Origin: Flaccisagitta enflata | Taxonomy: Eukaryota > Chaetognatha > Sagittoidea > Aphragmophora | Direction of reading: 5' to 3' | Length of the DNA stretch: 64,000 nt | Assembly (NCBI GenBank): GCA_965153355.1 | Contig: OZ231127.1 | Location: forward strand, 77,562,001 to 77,626,000 | In this document: positions 1 through 23,033 of the stretch, in pieces | Layout of the letters: the number at the start of each line of letters is the position of its first letter | How positions within the stretch are numbered: position 1 is the stretch's first letter | Position numbers and translations under genes: made by a program | The notes under the pieces: generated by a model | The model's database searches: none | What the model was told of the DNA's origin: nothing | The model's input: the letters and a program-made list of their open reading frames with translations, nothing else

Positions 1-1
1 C

Positions 2-2320
2 TTCGCTTCCGTCAGCTCCGAGCGGTCCGTGCTCATACGATTCAATGATACAGCGAATAAGTTTTGTGACTTAGTGAACGCAAAGATCGCAGATTACAAC
101 AAATGCGTGATATTGACAAAGGACGCAGAAAGTGCCGCAAACGATTTGATGGTAGACATTGTGAACTACAGAACAAAACTCGACACAACTCTCCAGCCAA
201 AGTATGTTGAGGAAGAAGGGGACGGCCACAGAGATGTGTCGTTCGAGGCCGGATCGCCGATAGAGAAAAAAGCGGCGCCGGTCGAGTTGGGCGCAATGAA
301 CGGTGCGGCAGCGGCGCAGAAGGAAAAAGACGCCGCGCTAGACAAAACGATGCGAATTTCGGACAGCGACCTGAGCGAGGAGGAGGAGGAGGAAGAAAAG
401 GAGGCCGAAGCCACAAAGGAAAGCGGCAGGGGGGAAGGCAGCGCCGAGCAAAACGGCGTGAGCGACGCCCCGGCCGGCGGCATATTCGGCAGGTTGACAA
501 ATTTGTTCAAAAACTCAACTCCTACGGACGCTGTACCAGCCGTGAATGTGATTCCACCAACACCGGCAGATAAAGAAAGATCGCATACGAGAAGCGCCGC
601 ATCCATCGCGAGATCGCTTCAAGCGAGAGAAGAAAGGGATAAGAGGAAACAAGAAGAGGAGGAGCAGATGGAGGCGACGAGGAAGCAGAGTGAGGCAGAG
701 GAGGTAGAAGCAATGCGGAAGGTCGAGGAGATAAGGAAGCAGAGAACACTGAACGAGAAACTCCACGCTGCAAAGATGGACGGATTGGAGGCAATCCATG
801 ATAAGCAGCAACAAATCATCGAGAATGAGGAAAGTGAGGCGGCAGCGGAAGAGGCGATGAAAAGTTTGGAGAAAACAGTGGAAGGGGCGACAGGGGGCAA
901 GGAAGATAAGAACGCGGCAATAGAGAGATGGGCAAAAGGAAATGCGCGCGAGCCTATTGCAAAAATTCTGCCGAAAAAAGTCGAGGTAGCGGCGCCACCG
1001 AAAGGAAAAGCGGCGGTGAAGCTTGACTACGGAAGCATTAAAGTCACACCCCCAAAGACAGGATCCCTTCCCGCGATCGCCCCCATTACCCGAAAAAACT
1101 GCACGAATTCTGCGTCGGAGAAAAGGAAAAACAAAGAGGCGAAAAGGCTTTTCGAGGAAAAAGAAAGAGCAGAAAAACGTGCGAGAGACTTGGAGGCACA
1201 ATTGAAACAAGTCCAAGAGACCGCGCGCCAAATGGAAAGCGCATTGAATGCAGTGGAGGAGGACGATGATGAGGAGGAGGAGGACTTGGAAAAGATGCCA
1301 CTGTCTCCAACATACGCGGAAAACAATGGGTTTTGCGAAATGGTGAAAGTGCAGACTCAAATGTACGCAATGTCCCAGCTGAAAGAGGCCCGTCCTGAGA
1401 AAAAATTTGCAGCATGTGGAAAAAAAGTGGACTTTTCAAAACATATGCTCGAATTTGAAACGGCTCTCGGGATAGTAGGCCTAACGGAGACGATGAAACT
1501 AAACGAGTTTCATCACTACTTCGAGGGATCTGCGCTGCAGCTAATTGAAGCAGAATTGAGGAGAAAAAGCGACGCAGAAAAAGCGGTGTCCGATGCCATA
1601 GCAAAACTGAATCGCAAATTTGGCACGAGGAAGGAAACGGCTCTGGAGATGATGGACGAGCTTCTGCAAGGGAAGCAGATCGGCGAAAAAGACCATGGCG
1701 GGCTGCTGTCGTTCTATTGTAGACTGACGAGCATCCATACTTTGGCGCGCGACACCAATCGTGGAACCGAATTCGAGAACAAGCTGGTGGTCGACTCGAT
1801 TCTCAGCAAGAAAATTCCTCATTTGTCAGCTAAGTGGGCCAAGCGTTCAGTGAAGGACGCAATGGCCGGGGGCAAAGGGTTGAATTTTGAGGCATTTTTG
1901 AGTTTCTTGGATGAGGAACACGCAATTGCAGAATATTGCTACAAAAATTCAGGTCAAGCGCAACAGATCAAGCCGATAGGCGCAAAAATCGCGGCGACAT
2001 CGGCGACAGTCACTCCAAAGAATGGGACGAACGCAGCAGCAGCAGCAGCACCGCCCAAAGCGGCAGGCGGATGTGGTCGCTGCGGCGGACAACATCGACT
2101 TCCGGCGTGCGACATTTTCAAAGGTCTCTCTGTGGGGGACAGGAGAAAGTTTTGCATGAACACGCGCAGTTGTTACCAATGCCTGGAGGCAGGGCATATG
2201 GCGAGAAATTGCCAATCACCCGAGAAATGCCCAATATGCGGCTTGGGGCATCACGAGCTGCTTCACCCGGTCGACGAGACGGCGCCGGCGCCACCGGGCG
2301 GTACAAATAATACTGCATGA
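2..2320 (+). CDS. gag: Gag-like polyprotein (partial at 5' end)
   Basis: The frame is open to the window edge. Codon 29 is GTG and the first ATG is near 149, so the true start lies upstream. The N-terminal half is charged, Glu/Lys-rich and likely coiled coil (about 590-1270). Around 1440-1860 there is a DUF1759-like Gag segment containing a motif like FEGSALQLIE and a following KFGTRKE. Near the C terminus is a cysteine/histidine-rich knuckle region: CGRCGGQH, then CYQCLEAGHMARNC (C-x2-C-x4-H-x4-C), then CPICGLGHHELLH, as usual for nucleic-acid-binding Gag of Bel/Pao elements. It ends at TGA 2318-2320, in the same frame as the pol region that follows. Confidence 0.85.
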   Translation, partial: FASVSSERSVLIRFNDTANKFCDLVNAKIADYNKCVILTKDAESAANDLMVDIVNYRTKLDTTLQPKYVEEEGDGHRDVSFEAGSPIEKKAAPVELGAMNGAAAAQKEKDAALDKTMRISDSDLSEEEEEEEKEAEATKESGRGEGSAEQNGVSDAPAGGIFGRLTNLFKNSTPTDAVPAVNVIPPTPADKERSHTRSAASIARSLQAREERDKRKQEEEEQMEATRKQSEAEEVEAMRKVEEIRKQRTLNEKLHAAKMDGLEAIHDKQQQIIENEESEAAAEEAMKSLEKTVEGATGGKEDKNAAIERWAKGNAREPIAKILPKKVEVAAPPKGKAAVKLDYGSIKVTPPKTGSLPAIAPITRKNCTNSASEKRKNKEAKRLFEEKERAEKRARDLEAQLKQVQETARQMESALNAVEEDDDEEEEDLEKMPLSPTYAENNGFCEMVKVQTQMYAMSQLKEARPEKKFAACGKKVDFSKHMLEFETALGIVGLTETMKLNEFHHYFEGSALQLIEAELRRKSDAEKAVSDAIAKLNRKFGTRKETALEMMDELLQGKQIGEKDHGGLLSFYCRLTSIHTLARDTNRGTEFENKLVVDSILSKKIPHLSAKWAKRSVKDAMAGGKGLNFEAFLSFLDEEHAIAEYCYKNSGQAQQIKPIGAKIAATSATVTPKNGTNAAAAAAPPKAAGGCGRCGGQHRLPACDIFKGLSVGDRRKFCMNTRSCYQCLEAGHMARNCQSPEKCPICGLGHHELLHPVDETAPAPPGGTNNTA

Positions 2321-2324
2321 CTAG
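2318..2324 (+). other. In-frame UGA-CUAG stop between gag and pol (candidate readthrough site)
   Basis: Gag ends with TGA immediately followed by CTAG. The downstream pol frame is the same frame and has no further stop until 4568. UGA followed by CUAG is the established high-efficiency readthrough context in animals and some viruses. Pol has no ATG near its beginning, so it probably depends on fusion to Gag. An ordinary nonsense mutation in a single gag-pol ORF cannot be excluded. Confidence 0.6.
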
Positions 2325-4570
2325 CAACGCCGAGACAAAACTTGATCTTTAAAGTCGGCGGCGATGATGGAGCGTGGAGATTAATTGTACCATTGTATGT
2401 AAAAAACTCTTGTGGAGACAAAGTAGCCACGTTTGCACTCCTTGATGGAGGCGCAAATCGCCACGTAGTGTCGGAGGCGATTTGCGCAGACCTTGGAATT
2501 GAAGGCAGAGGCGTGAATATGAAAATAACAACTCTGGATAAAACCGTCGAAGGAGTGAGAAAAGTGGCAGATGTGTCGGTGGTAGGAACAAATGGTTTTG
2601 AGCTGGAACTGAAAAATGCGATTTTTGGCGAAATCATTGCGACAGAAGGCGACAGGCCACCGGAAAATATCGACGTGGAAAATATGGACCATTTGAGCGA
2701 CATTGATTTTCCCGCATTTCCCGATGGCGACGCCGGGAGAAAAAGAATCGGCGTCATCATCGGAGCCGAACATGCCAGAATTTGGAGTACGGGCGAGAGA
2801 CGCGTCGGTGACGCGTCACTTCCGGTGGCGCTGGAGACGGGATTCGGGTTTTGTTTGATCGGCCCGAAGAAGAATATTGACTCGCATTGCTTTGTTTGTA
2901 ATCATGTTTCCTTTCAGAGTTGCCCCACAGATACTGAAAAAGACATGAAAAAATGTTTTGCGAGCGAATTTGAGAGAATTAAGGGAGACGATGAAACAAT
3001 GTCGCTGAAGGACAAGCATGCGGTTCGTCAATTGGAGGAAGGGATTGTTTGGGATCCCATGGCCGAGAGGTACCGCGCACCACTTCCACATGTTAAGAGT
3101 CGGGAAGCCACCGCCGCCAAAATAAACAAAGTGGACTCGAGCGGAATGGCGTTAGACCGATTGTGGAGGACGGGAAGGCAGATGCGGAAGGATCCGGAGA
3201 GACGACGGATAACATTTGAGACAATGGCGAAATTTGATGAAAAGGGTAGAGTGGTAGACGTGAATCCCACTGAGCATGAAAACACTCCAACAGACCGACC
3301 AAAATGGACAATCCCGATACACGTGACTGACAAGCCCGGAAAACCCGGGCAAGTCAGAATCTGTCACGATTGTCGGGCTTCTGCGGGTGGCGTCTGTTTG
3401 AACGATTTTCTGTTGGACGGCCCTCAACTCGCATGCGACATACGCGGCGTACTAATGCGATTTCGCGACGAAGGCGAGGTGGCGGTAGGCGCCGATATTA
3501 AGGACTTCTTTCATGAAGTATATATCGCAAAAGAAGACGAAGCCGCGTTCAGATATTGGTGGTTCAAATCGGAGGATATGGATGAAGTTCAGTTGAAGGG
3601 CTTTTTGGGACATGTTTTCGGTGCAAAAAGTTCAAACTTTGTCGCGATCTTCACAAAACGCTTCCACATCAACAGTAAAGCCGCGGAGTATGGCGCCTTG
3701 GTTGTTCAAGCCGCGAACGGCAATTTTTATGTCGATGACCTCCTTAAATCGTTAAGGAACACAAAAATTGCGAAGGAGTTCCGAATTAACATGACGGCGG
3801 CAATGAAGGATGGCGGCTTCACTCTTTGCAAGTGGCGCTCATCAAAACCGGAAGTACTCGACGGGATGGAAGCGGCGCCGGCCGAAAAGGACTTTCGCGG
3901 GCCGGCTGCCGACGCCGACGATATTGGGAAACTGTTGGGTATGCAATACTCGTTTTCTGCCGATGCTTTTTTTTATATTCCAGATCAGGAAAAGCAGAGT
4001 TTAAAAGTGGAAACGAAACGACAAATGCTGCAAGTGATTGCGTCGTTTTTTGACCCGTTGGGCTTTTTGGACCCTTTCGTGATATGGGCGAGACTCATTT
4101 TGCAGAAAGTGATGAAATTGCCGATCGGATGGGACGAAAAAACGATTGACACGTATTTGCTTGAAGAATTTGCTAAGTGGCAGAGCGAATTTGTGTATCT
4201 CAATGACTTTAGAATTTGTCGATGGACGGCGACGTTGGCGACGCAAGACGCAAAGCGGCAACTGATGGTATTCTCGGATGCAAGTAGTGTGGGGTACGGC
4301 GTCGTTATATACGTCGTACGCGCGACGCCGGACGGCGCTATTCACGTATCTATCGTCTGTTCGAAAGCGCATGTGGTGCCGGTAAAAGACGCGGAGGCCG
4401 GCCACCACGATTCGATTCCGAGGCTGGAATTACAAGCGGCGGGATTGGCGGCGAGGATGCGAGTCAACGTGGAAAAAGAGACAGGGAGTTATGATAGGGT
4501 GGTGATGTGGACTGATTCTGAGTGTGTAATTAAGCAGTTGCATGACACCGAAACTCGTTTTAAAGTCTAG
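2321..4570 (+). CDS. pol: Pol, first part: protease, reverse transcriptase, A17 region, RNase H
   Basis: The translation continues directly from the gag stop. A DUF1758-type retropepsin region lies near 2380-2560 with ALLDGGAN, where the catalytic Asp is kept but the usual Ser/Thr of DSG/DTG is Gly. Reverse transcriptase follows, with GADIKDFF near 3488 and FYVDD at about 3725-3739, so the catalytic aspartates are present. The Pao A17-type segment is near 3910-4210 (DDIGKLLGMQ, SFFDPLGFLDP). RNase H follows with FSDASS (Asp codon 4277), RLELQAAGL and WTDSE. The frame ends at TAG 4568-4570, created by a 36-bp duplication. Without that stop the protein would run on into the integrase. Confidence 0.88.
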   Translation, partial: LATPRQNLIFKVGGDDGAWRLIVPLYVKNSCGDKVATFALLDGGANRHVVSEAICADLGIEGRGVNMKITTLDKTVEGVRKVADVSVVGTNGFELELKNAIFGEIIATEGDRPPENIDVENMDHLSDIDFPAFPDGDAGRKRIGVIIGAEHARIWSTGERRVGDASLPVALETGFGFCLIGPKKNIDSHCFVCNHVSFQSCPTDTEKDMKKCFASEFERIKGDDETMSLKDKHAVRQLEEGIVWDPMAERYRAPLPHVKSREATAAKINKVDSSGMALDRLWRTGRQMRKDPERRRITFETMAKFDEKGRVVDVNPTEHENTPTDRPKWTIPIHVTDKPGKPGQVRICHDCRASAGGVCLNDFLLDGPQLACDIRGVLMRFRDEGEVAVGADIKDFFHEVYIAKEDEAAFRYWWFKSEDMDEVQLKGFLGHVFGAKSSNFVAIFTKRFHINSKAAEYGALVVQAANGNFYVDDLLKSLRNTKIAKEFRINMTAAMKDGGFTLCKWRSSKPEVLDGMEAAPAEKDFRGPAADADDIGKLLGMQYSFSADAFFYIPDQEKQSLKVETKRQMLQVIASFFDPLGFLDPFVIWARLILQKVMKLPIGWDEKTIDTYLLEEFAKWQSEFVYLNDFRICRWTATLATQDAKRQLMVFSDASSVGYGVVIYVVRATPDGAIHVSIVCSKAHVVPVKDAEAGHHDSIPRLELQAAGLAARMRVNVEKETGSYDRVVMWTDSECVIKQLHDTETRFKV

Positions 4571-4604
4571 CAGTTGCATGACACCGAAACTCGTTTTAAA
4601 GTCT
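4533..4604 (+). repeat. 36-bp perfect tandem duplication in RNase H coding region
   Basis: Bases 4533-4568 are repeated directly as 4569-4604. The unit is a multiple of three, so the reading frame downstream is unchanged. The junction, however, reads GTC TAG CAG and so introduces the only stop between the pol start and the integrase. Confidence 0.93.
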
Positions 4605-5806
4605 ATTTTTCCAACCGTCTTTCAGAGATACAGGCGTTGACGAGCGTTGATGAGTGGCGGTGGGTCCCGAGCGGCGACAACCCGGCGGATGACTGCTCCC
4701 ACGGCCTCCTCGCCAGCGATCCGAAGTGGGCACGTTTTTTGAATGGTCCGGATTTTTTGCGGAAGAGTGAAGAAGATTGGCCGTCGAAGCAAATAGCGAC
4801 GGAACCATTCCCAGCGCACATTTTGGCGACGGCGGTAACGACGCCGGAAGTGACTCAGTGCTCGTGGGTGACCAAGGTATCGTCGAGCGTCGCGGCGTGG
4901 AAGGCGAAGATACGACGGATCGCGTGGGTGAAAAAGACTCTCCTTCAGGCGATATATCGGCGCCGCGGGGAAGCCGGTGCCGTCGAGGCCCGATTGACGA
5001 CGCCGGATTTGCGAGATGCTGAGTTGTTGCTGCTAAAAGACATTCAGCGGCGACATTTCAAGGAATTTGCGGCGTTGGCGATGCGACCAGCGAAGCCCTC
5101 GAAACGTCCGTCTGTGCAACCAAATTCGACGGTGGTGGCGTTGAATCCCTTCGTCGACGACGCCGGCATTTTGAGATGCAGAGGGAGACTGGAAAAGGCG
5201 GATTATCTGCCTTTTGATGCGAGGCATCCGATCATATTACCTCATAGTGACGACGCTGTACTTGAACTGGTTCGCGGCATGCATGAGCGATGTCTCCACG
5301 CCGGCGTTGAACAAATTTTGGGGGAATCGCGGCGCCGCTTTTGGATCACAAAAGGGCGCCGGCTTGTGACTCGAGTTGTGAAGGCGTGTGTGGGATGCCA
5401 AAAACTCTTTAAGTTGCCTCAATCACAGCAGATGGCGCCGCTTCCGTCGGAAAGAACTTTGGTCTGTAGGCCTTTCGAGAATACCGGCGTGGATTGCTTC
5501 GGCGCGATCAAGTGTAAAATCGTCGGGCGTGCATTTCATAAAGTAAATGTTGCGCTGTTTACTTGTATGGCGACGAGGGCCGTGCATTTTGAGGTTTTGC
5601 GGACCATGGAGGCGTCCAGCTTCATCGACGCTCTGCAGCGTTTCCGCGCCCGGAGACCGGCGGTTCGCTGCCTGTTTTCGGATCAGGGCACTAATTTCAC
5701 AGCCGCCGAGAAGGAGATTGCGGCTGAAGTGGCCTCTTGGAATGCGTCGTCGGCGAGTGATTTGATGGACTGTGTAGGTGGGTTGAGTGAGATAAAGTGG
5801 CGTTAG
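4571..5806 (+). pseudogene. Pol, second part: end of RNase H and truncated integrase
   Basis: This continues in the same frame after the duplication-generated stop. It contains WVPSGDNPADDCSHG (the usual segment after RNase H). An H2C2 integrase zinc-binding domain follows near 5224-5404 (HPIILPH, HERCLHAG, CVGCQK). The first part of the integrase core shows VDCFG (Asp codon 5492) and FSDQGTNF (Asp codon 5681). The catalytic Glu of the D,D-E triad and everything after it are missing; the last residues come from the adjoining 71-bp repeat. The integrase of this copy cannot be functional. Confidence 0.88.
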
Positions 5807-5995
5807 GTGTTTTTTTCGCCATCAGGGTGAGATTTGATGGACTGTGTAGGTGGGTTGAGTAGGATAAACTGGGGTAGGGTGTTTTTTCCATCAGGGTGAG
5901 ATTTGATTGACTGCGTAGGTGGATTTAGTGGGACAGCGTGGTGTTAGGTGTTTTTTCCCTATTGGGATGGGATTTGATGGCCTGTGTGGAGCTTG
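5757..5995 (+). repeat. Tandem repeat, about 71 bp x 3.3, at broken end of pol
   Basis: Units begin near 5760, 5833, 5902 and 5973 with TTTGATGGACTGTGTAGG or a close variant and share GTTAGGTGTTTTTT. The array begins exactly where the integrase reading is lost, so it marks the break point of the element. Confidence 0.85.
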
Positions 5996-6170
5996 TCTGC
6001 AAGTGCAGGATCATACAATATCAACAGATACTGTAATTCTGATTTTTTTCAAAGGGATCAATCTGCAGACCGGACTGTGGGAATATTTTGCCTCAATCAT
6101 CTTCCCACCTGGTGGGATTGTCTGCGGTATTAGTTGGCGCCAGTTTATTAACTCTTGTGGATGAATTTTG

Positions 6171-6248
6171 GAAGCAACAATAAACAAAACAACCTAAACA
6201 ACAATAAACAACAAAACAACAAAACAACAACAACAACAAAACAACAAC

Positions 6249-6295
<47 letters not shown>

Positions 6296-6310
6296 AACGA
6301 CAACAACTAT
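6171..6310 (+). repeat. (AAC)n microsatellite
   Basis: An impure then pure AAC array, about 40 units, shortly upstream of the first recognisable WASP-like exon. Confidence 0.9.
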
Positions 6311-6394
6311 TGACACAAAACCCACATGCAATATCCAATTTCAGCAATTGTATTTATATCAGTATTGTCAAAAATAATTATTTTTGTCAATTAG

Positions 6395-10687
<4,293 letters not shown>

Positions 10688-10985
10688 CAAGAGACCACAA
10701 GCACTCTTTGGATGCAATAGACTAATGAAGATGATGATGATGATGAATGGGATGATTGACAAGAGGCCACAGGCACTCTTTGGATGAAATAGACTAATGA
10801 AGATGATGATGAGGATGAATAGGACTAACAATGACTATGAATATGATTATTGATGACAATGAATGGGGTTAGCAATGACAATAAATGAAGTTAATAATGG
10901 CTACAAATGTATTAATGAGATGGGGCCACATATTCTCTTCTATGATGAGGCAGATGATGCAGATGAAGATGATCATGAATGGGAT
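10688..10985 (+). repeat. Tandem echoes of the acidic-tail exon in the 3' UTR
   Basis: The last about 72 bp of the coding sequence (from GAGGCCACATGCACTC near 10620 through the stop) reappear starting at 10691 and 10763, and more weakly near 10920. They include the GATGAATGGGATGATTGACAA end. Each copy has in-frame stops, so these are decayed duplications. Confidence 0.8.
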
Positions 10986-11156
10986 TAACATTAATGAATT
11001 ACGATGATTTAATCAATGAGAAGTGGCCGAATGCGATGAAGACAATGATGATAATGTGGCTGAGAAGTCAATGAGACGGTGGCGATGTAACAAAATCATG
11101 GTGACTGGTGTTAAAGGCTTTGATTAAAGGTTTTTGTTGTGGAATCTCATTTTTTG

Positions 11157-11162
11157 AATAAA
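11157..11162 (+). terminator. Poly(A) signal of WASP-like gene
   Basis: AATAAA lies 470 bp after the stop codon in an AT-rich context. No better signal precedes it. Confidence 0.6.
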
Positions 11163-11332
11163 GAATCATATTGGGCAGGGGCAGTATGGGGCAAGACGGG
11201 GGCTGTAATATGACCAGGTAGAGGCAGAGGCGGAGACAGTTGCGCTCACAAATATTTTTTTCCGTCGATGTCTCGCCAATTCAATTTTCGCGTTACCAAC
11301 CTTTATATATCTACAGACAGAGAGAGCCCTCC

Positions 11333-11515
11333 ACTATGAGCCAGAACCCCCTAAGCCAAGAAAAATATCCTACCCAGCCCCTAACCACCCAAAAACCACC
11401 CCAAAAGGCTCTACCCACCTTCACTATGAGCCAGAACCCCCTAAGCCAAAGAAAAATATCCTACCCAGCCCCTAACCATCCATAAACCACCCCAAAAGGC
11501 TCTACCCACCATGTC
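11333..11515 (+). repeat. Direct tandem duplication, about 90 bp x 2
   Basis: CACTATGAGCCAGAACCCCC through CTCTACCCACC is present twice with only a few changes. Confidence 0.85.
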
Positions 11516-11633
11516 GCTTAGTCAGTGACAAAAAAACAAACAATACCGACAGGAAAGATGTGGTGGCAGATAGAACTGCTGGAAACACGTAAATAAGTAC
11601 AGTACAGAGTCATGTTGAAGTGGAGTGGACAAA

Positions 11634-11785
11634 AACAAGGCCGGATACACGACAAGACAGACGCGGACGGTTGGGCAGGGGCCATAATGCAAAAACTGCT
11701 CAGCATTCAGAAATATTTGTAACCGATGGTCCGACGTACCTACCGATACGACAAGGTGAAGAGTCACGTGTCCGCAAGTTGAAAG
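11634..11785 (+). mobile_element. HINE-like element, degenerate
   Basis: The 5' end is AACAAGGCCGGATACACG with AGACGCGGACGGTTGGGCAG. The 3' end AGTCACGTGTCCGCAAG is a decayed hairpin. The central array is short. Confidence 0.65.
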
Positions 11786-12089
11786 CGTGCAACACTCGAA
11801 AAGTGCTATTTTGTTTTGGATGTTCCCCTATGCTTTGAGGTGGGTCATCTTTCGTGAAGCAGAACAGACTAACAACATTTTTTTGTCACTTTTTTCCTGC
11901 ATTTATTGTAATTCTCTATTTTTTTTCTTTCCTATGCCTGTTCTTTTTTTCTTTCTCTTTTGCATTCATTCATTCCCTCTTTGATTTTTTTCTCAGTTTC
12001 ATTCGCTAACTATATTTTTTTTCTCTCTGTATTTTTTTCTGTCTTTTTTCTTTCTTCCTCTCTATCTCTCTGCCTTCTTTTTCATTCTT

Positions 12090-12602
<513 letters not shown>

Positions 12603-13262
12603 GGGAAGCGGCCCCGAAGGGGTCGATGACCTATGCTTTCACACATGGGGAATTTTCTCCTTCTTCTCCGTCCGTCCATCCGTCCCCCCCGACTCAATTC
12701 CTAGCCTTGAGGCCCAAATACTAACCTCAAGGCCAAAATCCCAGCCTTGGGCTTAAATCCCAGCCTCAAAGACCAAAACCCATCCTTGAGGCTCAAATCA
12801 TATCCTTGAGGCTCAGATTCCATCCCCGAGGCCCAAATCCATTCCTGGAGGCCCAAATCTCAGCCATGCGGCCCAAATCCCGGCCTCAATGCTCAAATCC
12901 CAACCTCGAGGCCCAAATCCCAACCTCGAGGCCCCAATCCCAGCCTCAAGGCCCCAATCCCACCCTCAACGCCCAAATCCCAGCCTCAAGGCCCCAATTC
13001 CACCCTCAACGCCCAAATCCCAGCCTAAGGGCCCAAATCCTAGCCTCCAGGCCCAAATTTGAGCCTCCAGGCCCAAATCTCAGCCTTTTAGCCTAACTCT
13101 CCACCTAAAGACCCAAATTTCAATTGCTAGGAGGAGAAGAAGAAAATTCCCCATGTGTGAAAGCATAAGTCATTGACCCCTCTGGGGTCACTGCCCAGCT
13201 CCCTCCTATAACTTCAAGCACAACCTACCTAAGCAGTGCACGGGTACCGCTGACCATCTAAC
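12603..13262 (+). mobile_element. Fold-back element (copy B, divergent end class)
   Basis: The left end reads GGGAAGCGGCCCCGAAGG with TATGCTTTCACACATGGGGA. The right end carries the inverted form TCCCCATGTGTGAAAGCATA, then GGGGTCACTGCCCAGC and the tail GGGTACCGCTGACCAT. The inner end motif differs from copies A, C and D but is matched between its own two ends. The interior is a roughly 21-bp minisatellite built on AGGCCCAAATCCCAGCCTC. Confidence 0.8.
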
Positions 13263-13279
13263 GCTTTTGCGACTATTCT

Positions 13280-13300
13280 CACTCTCTTTCTCTCTTTCTT

Positions 13301-13382
<82 letters not shown>

Positions 13383-13386
13383 TCAC

Positions 13387-13470
<84 letters not shown>

Positions 13471-13472
13471 TT
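13280..13472 (+). repeat. (TTTC)n microsatellite
   Basis: About 45 TTTC units with one ACTC interruption. Confidence 0.97.
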
Positions 13473-13873
13473 TTCTCAAATCCATCACTCTCTTCAACCG
13501 AGAGCTTGATCAGTTGTATCCATTTCGTCCTGTCGATTTGGGCAGCCCAAATTTGGTGTTGGTTCCCTTAAGCTTTGGATGAACTATGACTTTTCTCCTC
13601 TCAATAATGTGCTCCCCCTCTGCCTCCTTGTTTATCAGGTTAAATTCGCCAAAAGTGTTGCGTTTTAGCTTTTAACGTTATATTTTTAGATTTGCACACT
13701 CATGTGGACTCAGATGGATAAGCTGTTTTTAGTCTAAAATAAAAGTAAAAGTCATTTTTCGGTCAATCCGTCAGTCGGTTTGTCCATCTCAAAAGTCGTT
13801 TTTCGAGCTATGCCGCTCCTGCACATCCCGCGCAATTGCTAGGGTTGTCCTAGTTGAGCGTAGAAAGGGGAGA

Positions 13874-13977
<104 letters not shown>

Positions 13978-14509
13978 CCAAAATGTTACGAAATTTTTTT
14001 CTCTGAGAATGGCCAATTTCTTTTATTGAAAAAAAAGAGGAAAATGAAATTTATTTCAAGGTTTTTCCGTTCATCTCGTGAAAACAAAAAGAATTAAAGT
14101 TATTATAGCACAAAGTTTTCATGTAGAATACGGTTACATCATGATGAACTTGGTAAGAAAAGTAACGGTCTCCGGGTACAAAAAGAGGCTACAATAGGAT
14201 CAGGTTTGCACAGTTTCATAGTTGGGCCAATGTCAGGCCTGAATATCTAAAATTTTCTTTTTCTTATGATAAGATAGAATAAGATAGATAAATAGGTAGA
14301 TAGACGAACAGAAATTCATAGAATTATATAGCAAGCGCTGATACGCTCTCTCAATGTCTAATCGCCTGGGGCAATTGTCCGTGACAGCATTTACATGACG
14401 GTTGCGCAGTAAGTGTAAAGTATATTGAAAATAGGGTGATACCGGCTAAACGTTAACAAAATAATGAACGAAAGATAGAGAATATAAACAATTCATATCG
14501 TTTTCTAGG

Positions 14510-14515
14510 TTTATT
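14510..14515 (-). terminator. Poly(A) signal of CCCH gene
   Basis: AATAAA on the minus strand, 40 bp after the stop codon. Confidence 0.65.
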
Positions 14516-14554
14516 TTTTTTTTTTTTTTTGTTATGTACAATCCCACGATGAGG

Positions 14555-22538
<7,984 letters not shown>

Positions 22539-23033
22539 CTGCAGAGAGACACAGAGAGGGAGTCACTGATTTATGGCTGAATACACATCGCGTAAACAAA
22601 TAATTGTTTTTGGCGGTAAAGCAGGAAAAATAGTTTTCTATGACCATGTTTCGCCTCTCTGCACCATCGACCACGCAGCATTTACTGCTTTCGTTCCCTC
22701 CCTTCGATATCCCTCCTCCTCCTTGCAGGATTTCTGCCGCTCTTCCTCCCTTTTGCTAGCCCTTTCCAGGACAGTATATTGAGTGTGGGGACGGCAGCCC
22801 CGTCCAGATCGTCCTATTGCTTGCCAATAGATACCTATTCCTCTTCTTCTTCGGTACGTTCTGCAGAAAAAACCAACATCTCGTATTTTTGACACATACA
22901 AACCTTGTTTTGTATCCTCCTTTCGATTGCCAGAAGCTCGACGCTCGTTTTGCTACAAAATTCTTTTAACTGGGCCCATATTAAAAACAATCATTAATCA
23001 AATTTTCTTGTGAAACAAAATTGGTTCATCAAA
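22539..23033. promoter_or_regulatory. Divergent intergenic region between CCCH gene (-) and C2H2 gene (+)
   Basis: About 500 bp separate the most upstream supported CCCH exon from the ATG of the zinc-finger gene. I see no repeat family or simple repeat here, in contrast to most of the window. A shared promoter is inferred only from the arrangement. Confidence 0.3.

Larger units (their letters stand above)
1..5806 (+). mobile_element. Bel/Pao-type LTR retrotransposon body, both ends missing
   Basis: One reading frame runs from the left window edge to 5806 with only two stops, at 2318 and 4568. It encodes in order a Gag-like region with zinc knuckles, an aspartic protease, reverse transcriptase, the Pao A17-type connection region, RNase H and the start of an integrase. 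This gene order, with the A17 connection segment, is typical of Bel/Pao elements. No LTR is visible: the 5' part lies outside the window, and the 3' end stops inside the integrase core and runs into a 71-bp tandem repeat. The coding part is GC-richer than the surrounding DNA. The copy looks defective but fairly young, because nearly the whole frame is still open. Confidence 0.9.
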
